Origin: Nymphaea colorata | Taxonomy: Eukaryota > Streptophyta > Magnoliopsida > Nymphaeales > Nymphaeaceae | Direction of reading: 5' to 3' | Assembly: GCF_008831285.2 (NCBI RefSeq) | Contig: NC_045147.1 | Location: 9,332,334 to 9,396,333, forward strand | Length of the DNA stretch: 64,000 nt | Shown: positions 1 to 12,700 of the stretch, piece after piece | Position numbering within the stretch: the first letter of the stretch is position 1 | Layout of the letters: every line of letters starts with the position of its first letter | Notes under the pieces: model-generated | Seen by the model: only the letters and a program-made list of their open reading frames with translations | Database searches by the model: none | Told to the model about the DNA's origin: nothing | Program-made: the position numbers and the translations under genes

Positions 1-60
1 TATTGCTGCAGCCAAAGAAATTTGTATTGTTTCGGGCCAGCATAGAGATTGTCTCCCGAC

Positions 61-752
61 TGTAGGTCGTCCGTGGTGTGCACACGTCTGTGTTTGTACC
101 CATAAGAGCTATCAATTTACTAAAACAAATGTAAATAAAATGATTGTAAATAAGACAAATGTGTATGAAGTGTATATGCATGAAGTGGATGTGATATTAA
201 ATGTGTCAATTGTGGTAATTGAGCGGTCCCTATATGTCGTGGTATATGTGAGGGGCTACCATGACAAGTTCAAGCTACTAATGATATGATAGTATTTATG
301 TTTTTTTGTATATGTTACATCTTATATTTGAACCATTACCTTAGAGGGTTAGGGATTTATCTAGTTTGTTGTCACACTACAAAGGCTAAACTTTTTATTG
401 TTTTCTCTTTTCAGGTTTTGGCAGACCCAAGGCAGCAGGTTGATCAGATGACTCAACTCACATCCTATTAGGGAGATTTTTGGGTCTATTATAGTGTCCG
501 CGCATATGTTTTGGTCTCATTGATGTTTTTTTTTTGTTAGACGTCTATGTTATTGTTTTGAGACATTTTTGTCGTGTAAGTTATTGAAAAATATGATGTG
601 ATTTTGTATGAACTAAATTTACTACATAATGAAATATTTGTCTCATTGTCTTTTGATGTGCATGGTTCCTTTTGAAGCATTATGTCATTGCCACTCGATG
701 TTTTATGTTTTAGCAAAAAAAATATTTGGGGGTAAAAGGGTTGGGTGTGACA
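61..752 (+). repeat. 5' LTR of the gypsy element at 61-3325
   Basis: A direct repeat of 2631-3325, bounded by TGTAGG and TGTGACA. It is followed at once by the primer-site-like GCTTTGGTATCA. Confidence 0.75.
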
Positions 753-1216
753 GCTTTGGTATCAAATCTATGGAAAAACCCTTTTATGGATGTGAGCTAA
801 AGTCGATTCATGAAGCCGTGTTGTCCAGGTACACGTTACTTGATTGAGCTCTTATTGTAGTTTTGATTTTCACTGTAATATATAGGTATATGAATGATTG
901 ATGTTTTGATTATTATGGTGATGCATTTTTGCAATTGGACTCGTAAGAGTTGTCATAGACCTTGCATTGAGAATGAGGGTTGTTGCTTGTACAAATGGAG
1001 TACCAATGTAGGGGTAAAAAGTCAGATGGGTCCGCTACAGTGGCACAAAGAAAGCCATGTTCGATCCACTCAGATGCGCATGCCCCACTAGATGACAGTA
1101 AATTAGGGCAATCATTCGCCCAGACTAGTGTGGCCCCACCAATACAGACTCCACCTGTGGATCAACAAACTATACTATTGACGACTTTGCAGCTGCTGAC
1201 CTCCTTAGTATAGTCG

Positions 1217-2528
1217 ATGGTCAGTAATAAGAGAAGTCATGCATCTCTTATAGGAGACACCACTGCACTATTTAAGGAGAAGACAACTTCGGTGTCGTTT
1301 AAGCAGTTTATGTTGATGCAGCCGTTCGTGTTTATTGGAGATGACAACCCAGATGCGGCAGAAGAGTGGATTGAAGAGGTTAACGCATCTTTGAGTTTCT
1401 CAAGATGACAGAAGAGGATAAAGTAAACTATGACTTGACTTGTTGAAAGGCGATGTTAAATTATGGTGGCAATTGACTTGTGCGATTGGGTTTGCAGGCC
1501 AACAATCAATCTCATAGAAGCATTTCAGATATTCATTCTTCAACACTTACTTCTCAGTGCATGCCATAAATAAAAAGATACAAGAGTTCCTTGAGTTGCA
1601 ACAAAACCATATGAGTTTGGAAGAGTATGTTACTAAATATCGACACTAAGAGGTGTGTTGCCCACATCTCTATACCACTGATGAGGTCAGAGCAGACAAG
1701 TTTGTACATGGACCGCGTTGATGGTCTGCGAAGCAACATGATGTCTAGCAGGCCTCCGACTTGGACGAGGCGGTCACCATGACTAGACGCATGGAAGAAG
1801 ATTGAGCAAGGACACAAAGAAACCATCACAAGAAGACAAGCCAACACACATATGGTGGGCGGATACAAGCCAAGCACCACAACTTCATAGGCATAAAGCC
1901 TTATGGGAAGTGTGACGACAGAGCCTTCAGATGGAACAGACCTACCCGCAGCGACACCACACAGGGGGAAGTAACTACTCTAACTCTACCGAACTGCCCT
2001 ACTTGCTTACATGTGCACCCCGGGAAACCGTGCTATCTAAAGACCGGAATGTATTTACGATGTGCAAGGATGAAGCACTTCATCAAAGATTACCCCACAT
2101 TGCGAGGAAAAGAGTTAAAGAAGTCCAAGGCCAGTCCTTCCATTGCACAAAAAACTACCGAACGAGTCTATGCGACTACCGTAGAGGAGCTTCAGACACA
2201 CTATCTGATTGAATGTACATTACTTGTTAGTTCTCACATTGCTAGAGTGTTGTTCGATGTAAGGGCGACTCATTATTTCTTATCTAGTCGATTTGCTACT
2301 TTACTAGAAGTGCCAGCTAGGATGATGTCGTATGTTATAAAAGTAGTCAGTCATATGCATACTCAAGATTTATGTAGCCATTATCTACCTGATGTAGACA
2401 TGGAGATCCATCAACATCATTTATCGACACAATTGGTTATCATAAGTCTCATAGGTTCGATGTTATTGTGGGACTATATATGCATTATGCCAATATATGT
2501 TGCAAAAGTAAGCAAATATAGTTGTTGA
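1217..2528 (+). pseudogene. gypsy gag-protease remnant
   Basis: Broken reading frames run in gypsy gag order. A retrotransposon-gag helical region lies at about 1330-1800, with an EFLELQQNHMSLEEYVTKY stretch and an EVRADKFVHG stretch that are characteristic of the family. A degraded zinc-knuckle region follows at about 2040-2090. The retropepsin core is at about 2160-2480, where the catalytic D-S/T-G is changed (LFDVRATHYF). Stops and frameshifts interrupt it many times. Reading stops shortly after the protease, at about 2525, and no RT follows. Confidence 0.75.
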
Positions 2529-2630
2529 CTCATGAGATGCAGTCGGTGGAATTCCAAGCTTGAAAAGCCAGTCGAACTGATAGGTAATTGCGTTTGCACT
2601 AAAGGCTAAACTATTGTTCGAAAATGGGAG

Positions 2631-3325
2631 TGTTGCATTTCCTGTGGTGTGCATATGTCTGTGTTTGCACCCACGTGACCTGTCGATTCATCAAAGCAAA
2701 TATAAATGAAATGATTGTAAATGAGACAAGTGTGTATGAAGTGTATATGTATGGACTGAATGTGATTATTAAATATGTTAATTGTGGTCCCTACATGTCG
2801 TAGTATATGTGATGGACTGCCATGACAAGTTATGTGATTTTAGGCTACTATCATGATATGATAGTGTTCATGTTTTTCATATATGTTATATCTCATATTT
2901 GAGCTCTTGCTTTAGAGAGTTAGAGATTTATTTGATTTGTTGTCATATTGCGAAGGCTAAGCCTTCTGTTGTTTTCATTTTTGAAGTTTTGACGGACCCA
3001 GGGTAGCAAGTTGATCAGATGGCTCAACTACATCTTATTGGAGAGATTTTGGGTCTATTGTAGTGTTGGCGCATCATGTTTTGGGACTCATTGATGTCTT
3101 GTTTTTGTTAGACATTTATGTTGTTGTTTTGAGATATTTTTGTCATGTGGGTTATTGAGAAATATAAAGTGATTTTGTCTGAAATGAATTTACTACACAA
3201 TCAAATGATTGCTTCATTATCTTTTGATTTGCATAGCTCCTTTTGAATCAATGTGTCGTCACACCTCGACATTTTACGTTTTAACAAAAATAATTATTTG
3301 GAGGTAAAAGGGTTGGAGTGTGACA
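2631..3325 (+). repeat. 3' LTR of the gypsy element at 61-3325
   Basis: Partner of the 61-752 repeat. It starts TGTTGC after the purine tract AAAATGGGAG and ends TGTGACA. Confidence 0.75.
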
Positions 3326-4259
3326 ACTAGACAGTCAAGGAAGATCTGTATTAGCAGAAAAATTGTTTATTTGAAATCACAAGCTATTCAATTGATCCTT
3401 CTTTAAGACTATTCTTGCCTGCTTGGTCAAATAAGTCTCTCAATAGCTGCTTAAAATGATATATTTAAAAGCAGAATGCAATACATATGGCTTAAAAGTG
3501 CTGACAAGATAAGTCAGTTTAAGGATGCTTTGCAAGAAAGTAGTAGCACATAGAATTTATGAAAATGAATATATTGCTATGTTGCATGTACAATAAACAA
3601 CAATAGTAGTTGCAGAAAATCTGGTTTTTATCGTTTCATGTGATGCCTGATCTGTAGTAAAAAGAAAACACACAAAATTTAGGTGTGAGTTGCAGGAAAT
3701 AAAATTGGAAAAGGAAAAAGGAAAATAGAACATTTATTATAAGGGAAACAAAACATGCCAAACGCCTTAACATTCCTAGTTGTGCCTTGAAATAAAGAAA
3801 AGAAAATCCTATGTTTCATTTTGTTTTGAAAATAATCCAAGAAAAGAAGCAACCAAAATACTGTCTACTGCCAAAACATTCACCAAGTAACTTGATTGAT
3901 CAAGTCTAAGTACTCACAAACTGCTTGCAGACATCACACAATGGAGAACATAAAATAACTGAAGTATAAGTATAATCTTGGGAATCTCTTGGAGAAAAAC
4001 CATTGTCCACCAATTTTTTCATATGCTGCAAATTCTTCTGTCCCATTTCAATCCATAGTTTTGAAATTTTGATTTCACTAAGTTTCAGGTGTTTGAAATC
4101 CTTTATGGAGCTGAAGACTGTGCCTGATGTCCTGCGAATAACAAGATACTGGAGAATCTGTATGACACGGAGGAACTTGAATGTGCTTTGCCAGACATAA
4201 TAAGGTTTCAACACCCGGCGGTTTAATTTAGACTCAGATCCTCGGATCTGATAGAGGTT
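3326..4259. other. AT-rich intergenic stretch, no gene recognised
   Basis: No conserved protein, repeat pair or RNA gene was seen. A 143-codon minus-strand open frame starting at 4337 has no recognisable domain. The stretch lies upstream of the CID gene and presumably holds its promoter, but no clear TATA box could be assigned. Confidence 0.4.
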
Positions 4260-4459
4260 CGATCCATGAACGCCCCAAGCTCCATGAAGCATGTCCGTGC
4301 CTGGTTCAGTTCCGACCCGATGACAAGCCCAGGACACACCACGACTGCAAGAAACGAAGCCATTCTAACCTTCCTCCTTCCCTCTCAGAGGTCGTCTCTA
4401 GCGGATAAATCATCGTGGATTCGTCTGCAACTGGTTGCTACTTGCTACAGCATCTCCAA
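4260..4459 (+). other. possible 5' UTR exon of the CID gene
   Basis: A GC-richer block ends at a consensus donor (CAA|GTAAGT at 4459/4460) followed by pyrimidine-rich DNA. The matching acceptor would be CTCCTGCAG ending at 6017, just 39 bases before the CID start codon. This predicts a 1.56-kb intron in the 5' UTR. The left edge is a guess. The block also contains a short upstream open frame. Inferred from splice signals only. Confidence 0.4.
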
Positions 4460-6056
4460 GTAAGTCTCCTCCTCCTCCTTCTTCTTCGTCTTCTCTTGAT
4501 TTCTTATGTTAGGCTTCTCGTTTCCACGTTCTTGTCCTACCCGATTCCCTTCTCTCATCTTGTTGCTTTTACTCCCCCAGCCCCCCTCTGCACGTTTTTT
4601 GAATCTGAATATATGATGGGTTTCTCCGAAAAAGGTTTTGGAAGAAAATGCATTCGTTTGCTGTGGTTTCCGACATCTTTTTCTTTTTTCAATGATTCGT
4701 CCAATTGAAAGAATCATTTTCGTGCAAATGAAGCTTTTGGTCTCGATGGCTTTACCTGAATTCAGGAACCTTATGTCGGCTCGCCCATTGATTGGTGAGG
4801 ATCTGATTTGTTTTTTCTGTTCCAACTTCTCCCCAGAAACAGATATCCTGCTCACTTTCTTGGCTCGATTTGGTTTTAGGGCGGCAAGCTGCCAACTCTA
4901 GTGTTGGACTTCGATCGTTTAGTTCCATTAGAGGTGATGCCGGTTGTATGCAGTGACAAATATTTATTGTAAAACGGTTGTTGTATGTGATGAACAACGA
5001 GTGGGAACCTTTCTCCGTTTGCCTGTTGCTCGCGATGGTAATGAGGAATTTTGGTTCTTCTATTCATTTGTCCTCTGATTACATGATACTTTGTGGTTGA
5101 CACTTCAATCACAGCGTAGAGTCTCTCCGTACTAATTTTAACAATGTGATGTGCTGGCTTAACACTGTCTTTGGCCTTTGCTTTCTGCTTCCCTACCTCT
5201 CCTAAGGGACATACTTCTAGGTGGGATATTGCGTTACGGTCTGTCAGTCATGGGAGGGCCTGAGATATAGTTCATCTGAATACCAATTTCACTTTTAAGG
5301 GCTGGGCAGTTTATGAACTTTTGCATAGATGAGGGGCTATTGGTGCGCAATCAAGAAGTTGTATTTCTCTATAAAAGAGAGTTTTTACTGTACAATTGCA
5401 AGTGCAATTGTAACTAGCGCTAGCATTTGCTTAGATGGCCTGTCTGGACAACTAAACCTGTGCATGTGGAAGTGTTAGAAAGAAATGAAGATCTAAAACC
5501 TGAGTTCCTTTGCGTGAATGATGACAGCAACTGCAGCCTGGAAGGCTAGTTGGTCAGACATACTTGAATGAAGTGCACAAAATGATTTTTTTTTTCGATT
5601 CACATAGTAGAGCATTTTTTATAACAGCAGTATAGTATCAAGTCCTTATTTTTAAAATTCTTGCCTAACGTGGACAAAAGAAAGGCTGAGAGATGATTCT
5701 ATGACAAAAAAGAAAAATTGTTGGTCTCTAGAGAGGATGACCATTTGAACGATGCATTGATGTGGTCTTGCCATTCTTTTGGGAAGCTTCCTTGCCTGTT
5801 TGGAAGTAAGTGTTGCTTTTGTAAGGTGTTTTTGTATGCTTTGTTACCTTTCAGCTAAGTTCTTTTGTTGCATTTGTTGTTTTTTCCCATTCCATATTGT
5901 TGGCTTATTTTACTTCTGTCTTCTTTGACCTGTTGATATAATTTCTGTTTAGCCATGCCATATTTAGCAGCTTGCTTGTCCTTTATGTGACTTGCATTAA
6001 TTAGTTTTCTCCTGCAGATTTCATTAGTTTGATGAGAAAATCACTGAAAAGCAGGG

Positions 6057-6692
6057 ATGAATGGTGCATTTGACAGCCAGATATTAGCTGAAAAGCTTTC
6101 TAAGCTCAACAATACACAACAGAGCATCGAAAGTATCCTTTGTCCAGATTGCCACATGTTTAGTCCCTACTGACTGTGTGCCTGTGCCTTTTTAATTGGA
6201 TCTTTTGGTGTGAATTACATTATGTACTGTTGAAACAATTTTGTCCACTAATCTTTGAATTTTCTAAGTGGCTATTCTTGATGTCATATAGTCGCTATTT
6301 CTCTTTAAGATGCAATTGTTATAACTTTTGATATATGTTGTGAAACCTTTTTAGATTTTTTGAAAAAGTTGGGACTCTTACTTGTTGCCTTGACATTCAT
6401 ATAGCACTCTCTCATTGGTGTATTTTTCATCGAAAGAAAGCTAAATTGGTGGTTGAAACATGGGAGAAACAATTTAATAGCTCAGAGAAGGAGCAAAGGA
6501 TTTCTTTTCTGTATCTTGCAAATGACATATTGCAAAACAGCAGGCGGAAAGGATTTGAATTTGTTGGCGAGTTTTGGAAGGTTCTTCCTGCAGCTCTCAA
6601 AGCTGTTCTTGAGAATGGTGATGATCGTGGAAAGAACATTGTTACCAGATTGGTCTCTCTCTCTCTTTCTCTCTATCACACACACTCACACA

Positions 6693-6748
<56 letters not shown>

Positions 6749-9700
6749 CGAAGGCTTCCTTTCAGGCCTATGCTCATATTTAGTCGTTGAGTTGGCCTGC
6801 CTATTGCTAGTAGTACTTCTCTTAATTTTCTCATTAGAATAATGCATGAGTAGTTCATTTCATATTAGATTTAGATTGGATCCATGTGGATCCATATTAT
6901 TTGATGTGTTTCTTTATTTGTTTTATTTATTAGGTTGAGTTTGGCGTCTTGTTAGTTTTGGATCCATGATCCATTTATTTAGCAAAGCTCTATTTAAAGG
7001 AAACTTGTAGATCATTTGGGTTGAGAGTTAAAGATTATGAGACCCTAGTCTCTTCTTTTGTGTTTAAAAGGAAAAAAATGATGCAAGAGCAGTTCTTCAT
7101 ATTAGATTTAGATTGGATCCATGTGGATCCATATTATTGTTGTGGTTCTTTATTTGTTTTATTTATTAGGTTGAGTTTGGATTTCATTGTTAGTTTTGAA
7201 TCCATGATCCATTTAGTTAGGAAAGCTCCATTTGAATGAAACATGTAAATCATCTGGGTTTAGAGTTGAAGATTGATTGGACCCTAATCATTTCTTTTGT
7301 ATTATTTTCTTCCTTTATTTTTGTGGTTTCCTTATGTTCCTTTTAATTTGGTTTCTTCTTCGTCATTTGATTTGTAGTTTGCCATGGAGATTAGAGCTAA
7401 GTCTCTAATCACTTTGTTAAATTGGTACCATAGCCCAAGGTATTCCTTCTTTCTTTGTGATGGCATGGGAAGCAAAGGATGATCCTGTTGTTGGCAATTA
7501 AATGAGTAAAGGTGGATTTTATCAATGGATGATGGAAATGAATGAACTCATGGAAGCCATGATCAAAGTGGCTGCTGCTGCTTCTGGAAGGCTAGAGTTT
7601 GAATGTGATAACTAGGAGCAAGCTTGTAGAAGACTTATGCACAACAAACAGGTTAGAGGCAACTCCCAACTTGCACAGCCTATTTTTCTGATCACCTCCA
7701 GTCAATTCAGTGCATCCAATGTTGTTGAAGACGACTGTATTAGCAAGGATACTGGGGAAGATGGTTTGGGGTCATTGCAGACTCTGACTGATGCTTCTGA
7801 AATTTATCCTGCTCCAACACTGCCGCAGGAAGACCTTGTCACTAGCAGGGAGGTCAACAATTTCCCAGTCATGTAATTAATTTATATGTTCTCAAGGGCC
7901 CTTTGAAAACCCTCTCACTTTAGCCACCTATTCCACCACTAATCCGGTTGTCAACACTCTACCAGCCGCTCGTGCAGCCACCAGACAACATGAGCAGCCC
8001 CGTCGGAACCACCACCCTGCCGCTGACTGGCCACTGGTGTCGCAAGGGCTGACTTCCTCTCCATCAATTCTTCCTATTGGCAGGTTTCACTGCACCCCAT
8101 TCATCTTACCCACCACCACCATCTTTACTTCTGCCACCATCTTGGTCACCGAAACACCACCAGCACTAATCGACGACCACGCCGCTTCTGCCAACGTCAT
8201 TACCATTATCCACCCCTACGTCAAAGAACCAGCAGGGCTCACCTTGTCGCACGTTCAGTGGGCAGAACATGCGACCCACACTGCTGGTCATATGGGCTCG
8301 CCGTCATGGGGCCAGTGTTGCCAGCCGAAAAACGGTGGCTACGGCTGGCCGTCAGCATCTACCAGGCTGGTGTCGGGCTAGACGACATAGGCAGGCACCG
8401 GCCGCTCTTCACTCTCTTGCCCTAATGCATGAGAGGCGTTGGGTGGGCAGGAGCTCGTTGCCATCCTGTCCTAGCATTGGACCCGACTCCCGTTTTGGAA
8501 CCTGGAATCATCCAACTAGAGGGATCAAGGAAAAAAGAAAACAACAACAAAAAGAAAAGGGGAGAAGAAAAAGCCAATAGAAAGAAGAAGAGAAGAAAGA
8601 AGGAAAAAAAGGGGGCCAACTGGTTTCACAAGCCGTTTTTTACTTTTTTTAAAGCTGATCTAGACTGGGAGGACTGGGTTTCCATTATTATTGGCATAGT
8701 CGAGGGTGAATTTTCTTCAACTTTGGGACAATGATGCAGGAGCAGTTCATTTCATATTAGATTTAGATTGGATCCATGTGGATCCATATTATTTGATGTG
8801 GTGCTTTATTTGTTTTATTTATTAGTTTAAGTTTGGATTTCATTTTGTTAGTTTTGGATCCATGATCTGTTTAGTTAGGAAAGCTCTATTTAAAGAAAGA
8901 GTGTAGATCATTTGGGTTGAGAGTAGAAGATTAGTGAGGCCCTAATCTCTTCTTTTGTGCTATTTTCTTCCTTTATTTCTGTGCTTTCCTTATGTTCCTC
9001 CCAATGTGCTGTCTTGTTCGTCATTTAATTCATAGTTTTCCACGGGGATTGTAGCTACCCCTGTAATTACTGCGTCAGAAATTGAATGAAGATACTGTTA
9101 TCAATTTTTCCTGCAAATAGGTGAACGTATGTAATGTAGTGTATTGTATGATACAATACATAGTGTATTGCAATTACATTAGGTAATGTAACTATGAAGG
9201 AAAACAATAAGATACACCCTGAAACTAGTTTTAGGGTCTAGCTATATTGTATCTAGTGGCGTAACTTACATAACTTATAATATGTGCCCAGCATATTGTA
9301 CATTATGGTATGATACTCTATGTAACTCATCTTACACCTTGAAAACATAAAAAGCATAAAAAAGATTTTTTTTTTTATTTAAAGCTACATAAATTTCTTA
9401 AGATTGAATATGATGTTTGACATAAAAGACACCCTTACACGTCTAAAGTAAAACACTAAAATCAGGGGCTGATTTCATGCAATAAAAATAGAGTTTTCTC
9501 TTATCTATGTTTATTCTCAAAAATAAAAAATAAAATTCAAAGCTGGTGGCCCTAGGTTGCTTAAAGAGTCGAAGGACCAAGTCATGGGTAATGAAAACCG
9601 TTTTTGTGGATACACATTTAAGTATTGGGAGTGTAATTTAAGTGGTCAACTTTTTTTGTTTCTAATGACTGCATGCATGTTGTAGGTAACATATATTTGT

Positions 9701-12700
9701 TGTCTTTTTATGCATAGCCACAAATATCGTGATATTTTCAAAAGTATCGTGATATTAATGAAAAAAAAGAATGAAAACGATAACAATATGAAAAATATCT
9801 CGATGTATTGAAAGAAACGTTAAAAATGAATTTATCGTGTTTTTTTCATTTATTTTTTATTTTATTTTCTGTTTTTTTTTTCAACTTTTGTTTCATTGTT
9901 TTATTTCCTCTTGTTTTATGTATTTAACATGACCTCCTTAATTCAATATAAAACTTATTAGTTTTTCATTCTTGTATTTTTTTACCTAATATTTTGATTT
10001 TTTATTTTTTTAAAAGCTTCGAGATTTTTTTTTAAAAAAAAAACAACTTTGCCGATAAAAGTCCAAAAACGATATTTGTGGCTATGTTTTAATGTTTAAT
10101 ACAATTCATATTTTTTCATGGAGAGTTTATTTTATTTTATTTTATTTTATTTTTTAAATTCTTTTGTGCATTTTTGATAATAAAAAATTGAAAATTCTGT
10201 GACTTTTGTTAAATACTTTTAGAAGTTGATTAGAGGTTTTCTGAAATTTTAGAAAGTTGGAAGGGTCCACTTTATTGTTTTCTTATTTCTAGTGGACTAA
10301 TTTTGTAAAGTTCTTAATACCCTAATCTCTTTTAATATGAGATAGGGTTACGTGAATGATAATGAGAATGTTTCCTTTCTCTCTCTCTCTCTCTTGTCCC
10401 TTTCTGCCTCCCATAGTGGACATGGTATCAGAGCGACGACCCTAGGGATTTAGGGTTCCACGCTCCTTCCCTCCCTTCCTCCTTTCTCATCTTTCCCGTC
10501 AGCTGGGGTTTCACGTTTGAAATCACTGCTGATTACAAAAGGAGCAATCAAACTGGTTGGTGAAAAGGGGCTAATCACGTTTAACATGTAGAGACGTGAT
10601 TAGCACCCTCATGTTGCTGATTGAAGATGTTGAGTTGCAGAAAAAAAAAAAAAAAAATCTGATGTCGTTGTGAGTCTTGCTGTCGTGGAAGAAGGTCAGG
10701 CCATCGATAAGGGTATGTTGATCAAATCTGATGTCATTGTGTGTGTTGCTGCCGTGGAAGAAGGTCAGGCCATCGACAAGGGTGTGCTGATCTGCTTGGT
10801 TGGGTGTGGCCTCGTGGATCTTCACATCAGCACAACCTGCCCAGTCTGCATCTGAATACCCCTCGATCTCTACAGTCTCTTGTTTCATGTACAAGAGTCC
10901 CTTGCCAGGATTTCTCTTCAAGTAACATAATACTCTGTCCACAGCCTTCAGATGTGCATCAGTAGGAGCATGCATGAATTGACTCAATACATTCACCGCA
11001 AAAGTGATATCTGGTCTCGTGAGGGTAAGATAAATCAACTTCCCAACCAGACGTTGATATCTTCCCTTAGCTTCTTCACTGAGCAGCTCTCCATCTCTAA
11101 GGCTCAACTTGTGTCCAGTGTCAAGTGGGGTAGAAGCAGGTCTACACCCCAATTTACTAGTCTCTTCCAACAGATCTAATGTGTATTTCCTTTGGTTTAA
11201 CACAAGGCGGGTACTAGATCTAGCAATCTCAATACCAAGAAAATACCTCAGCTTGCCAAGATCCTTGAGATCAAATTCCGTAGCCAGTAACCCTTTCAAC
11301 TTGATGATCTCCTCCTCATCATTAGCTGTGACAATTATGTCATCCACATAGACAAGTAAAAGAGTGACCCTGCCCTCCTTTTTCTTCACAAACAGAGTGT
11401 GGTCTCCATTCCATTGATTGTACCTATGATGTTGCATCACTCGTCTCAGTCGTTCGAACCATGCTCTGGGCGACTGCTTGAGACCATATAAGGCCTTTTT
11501 CAGCTTACAACATTTCTCTGGTTCTTCATATCCTGGAGGCATGCACATATACACTTCTTCTTCGAGATCACCATTGAGGAAGACATTCTTAACGTCAAAT
11601 TGGTACATCTTCCACTCCTTCATCACAGCTAGGGACATAACAACTCTAACTGCCTTCATTTTTGCAACAGGAGCAAAGGTCTCCAAGTAATCAATCCCAT
11701 ATTTTTGGCTAAACCCCTTGGCCACAAGACGAGCTTTGTATCTTTCAACACTTCCATCTGGTTTGTACTTGATAGTATACACTCACTTGGATCCAACCAA
11801 GTGAGCCGCCTCAGGAATCTTCACAACTTCCCATGTCATGTTTCTTCTCAAGGCTTCCATTTCTTCTTTCATAGCATCAGTCCACTTGGAATCACTTTGA
11901 GCTTCAGCAACAGACCTGAGAATCACAACCAAAGAAAAAGAAGATACAAAACACTTGTAATCCTTGCCAAGTCTGGAATAAGATACAAAATTACTAATCG
12001 GGTGTTGAGTACATGTCCTGACACCCTTTCTCAGGGCAATGGGAAGATCTTCATTTTTCTTTTCAACCTCAACTTGAGTCTTCGAGGTAGGACTTGGTTC
12101 ATCCAGAGAAGGAATGACATTGGGATTGGAAGTAGATTTCGCACCACAAGTCGCCTCCTCTGTCCGAGCACCTCTTCTGGAGTAGACCTGTCCAAACAAC
12201 CGCTGGCCTTCTTTCTCAGTTCCAGGGTCACACCCTTTCTCCCTCTCATGCTCATAATCAACTGTAAGAGGTTCAGCTTTCCTGTAGTTCAAAAAATCTA
12301 TAAATTGAATCTCCTGACCCTGAGAATACTCTTCCCTAACCACAGACTTCTCCCCCTGAAGAGGATTCTCACCAAAGTAAGAGGCATGTTCCAAGAATGT
12401 AACATCCCGTGTAACATAAACTCGACCAATGGTGGGATCAAAACATCTGTATCCTTTCTGAGTAGGGGAATACCCAACAAACACACCTTTGATAGACCGG
12501 GGGATCAAGTTTCTTAACATTAGGGCTGTGATTATGAATAAAACACACACAGCTAAAAACACGAGGCAGAAGAAACGATTGACGACTTCCAGGCAGTAAC
12601 GAATGGGGAGTCCGACCATTCAACACACGACTGGGCATGCGGTTGATGAGATGCACACTAGTAAGAACTGCATCACCCCAATAGTGTTTGGGAAGATTTC

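Larger units (their letters stand above)
61..3325 (+). mobile_element. Ty3-gypsy LTR element reduced to gag and protease
   Basis: Two long direct repeats, 61-752 and 2631-3325, both begin TGT and end TGTGACA, and are related along their length (for example the GGTGTGCA block near the start and the GGTAAAAGGGTTGG block near the end). A purine-rich tract AAAATGGGAG lies directly before the right copy. A TTTGGTATCA stretch, like a degenerate primer site for initiator tRNA-Met, follows the left copy. Between them only gag and protease remnants are visible; reverse transcriptase, RNase H and integrase are missing. The five bases flanking the two LTRs do not match, so the exact left boundary or later rearrangement is uncertain. 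Confidence 0.8.
6840..9077 (+). mobile_element. small non-autonomous LTR element (TRIM/LARD-like) with an extra LTR copy
   Basis: Three direct copies of one about 340-bp sequence occur at 6840-7070 (truncated at its 3' end), 7079-7419 and 8732-9077. Each starts T(G/A)ATGCA and shares the TTAGATTTAGATTGGATCC block. The second copy is followed at 7422 by TTGGTACCATAGCCC, a degenerate tRNA-Met primer site, so 7079-7419 and 8732-9077 behave as an LTR pair about 2 kb apart. The 1.3-kb interior has no retroviral enzyme, only short open frames and a GC-rich part (7.9-8.5 kb) ending in a purine tract at 8520-8620. No clear 5-bp target duplication. Confidence 0.65.

Noticed and set aside
3906-4337. 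143-codon minus-strand open frame
   Set aside because: No recognisable domain or splice context; part of it overlaps the probable 5' UTR exon of the CID gene on the other strand.
6446-6842. Long open frames ending in Thr-His repeats
   Set aside because: One is CID exon 2 read through its donor into the CA microsatellite; the other is a frame-shifted shadow.
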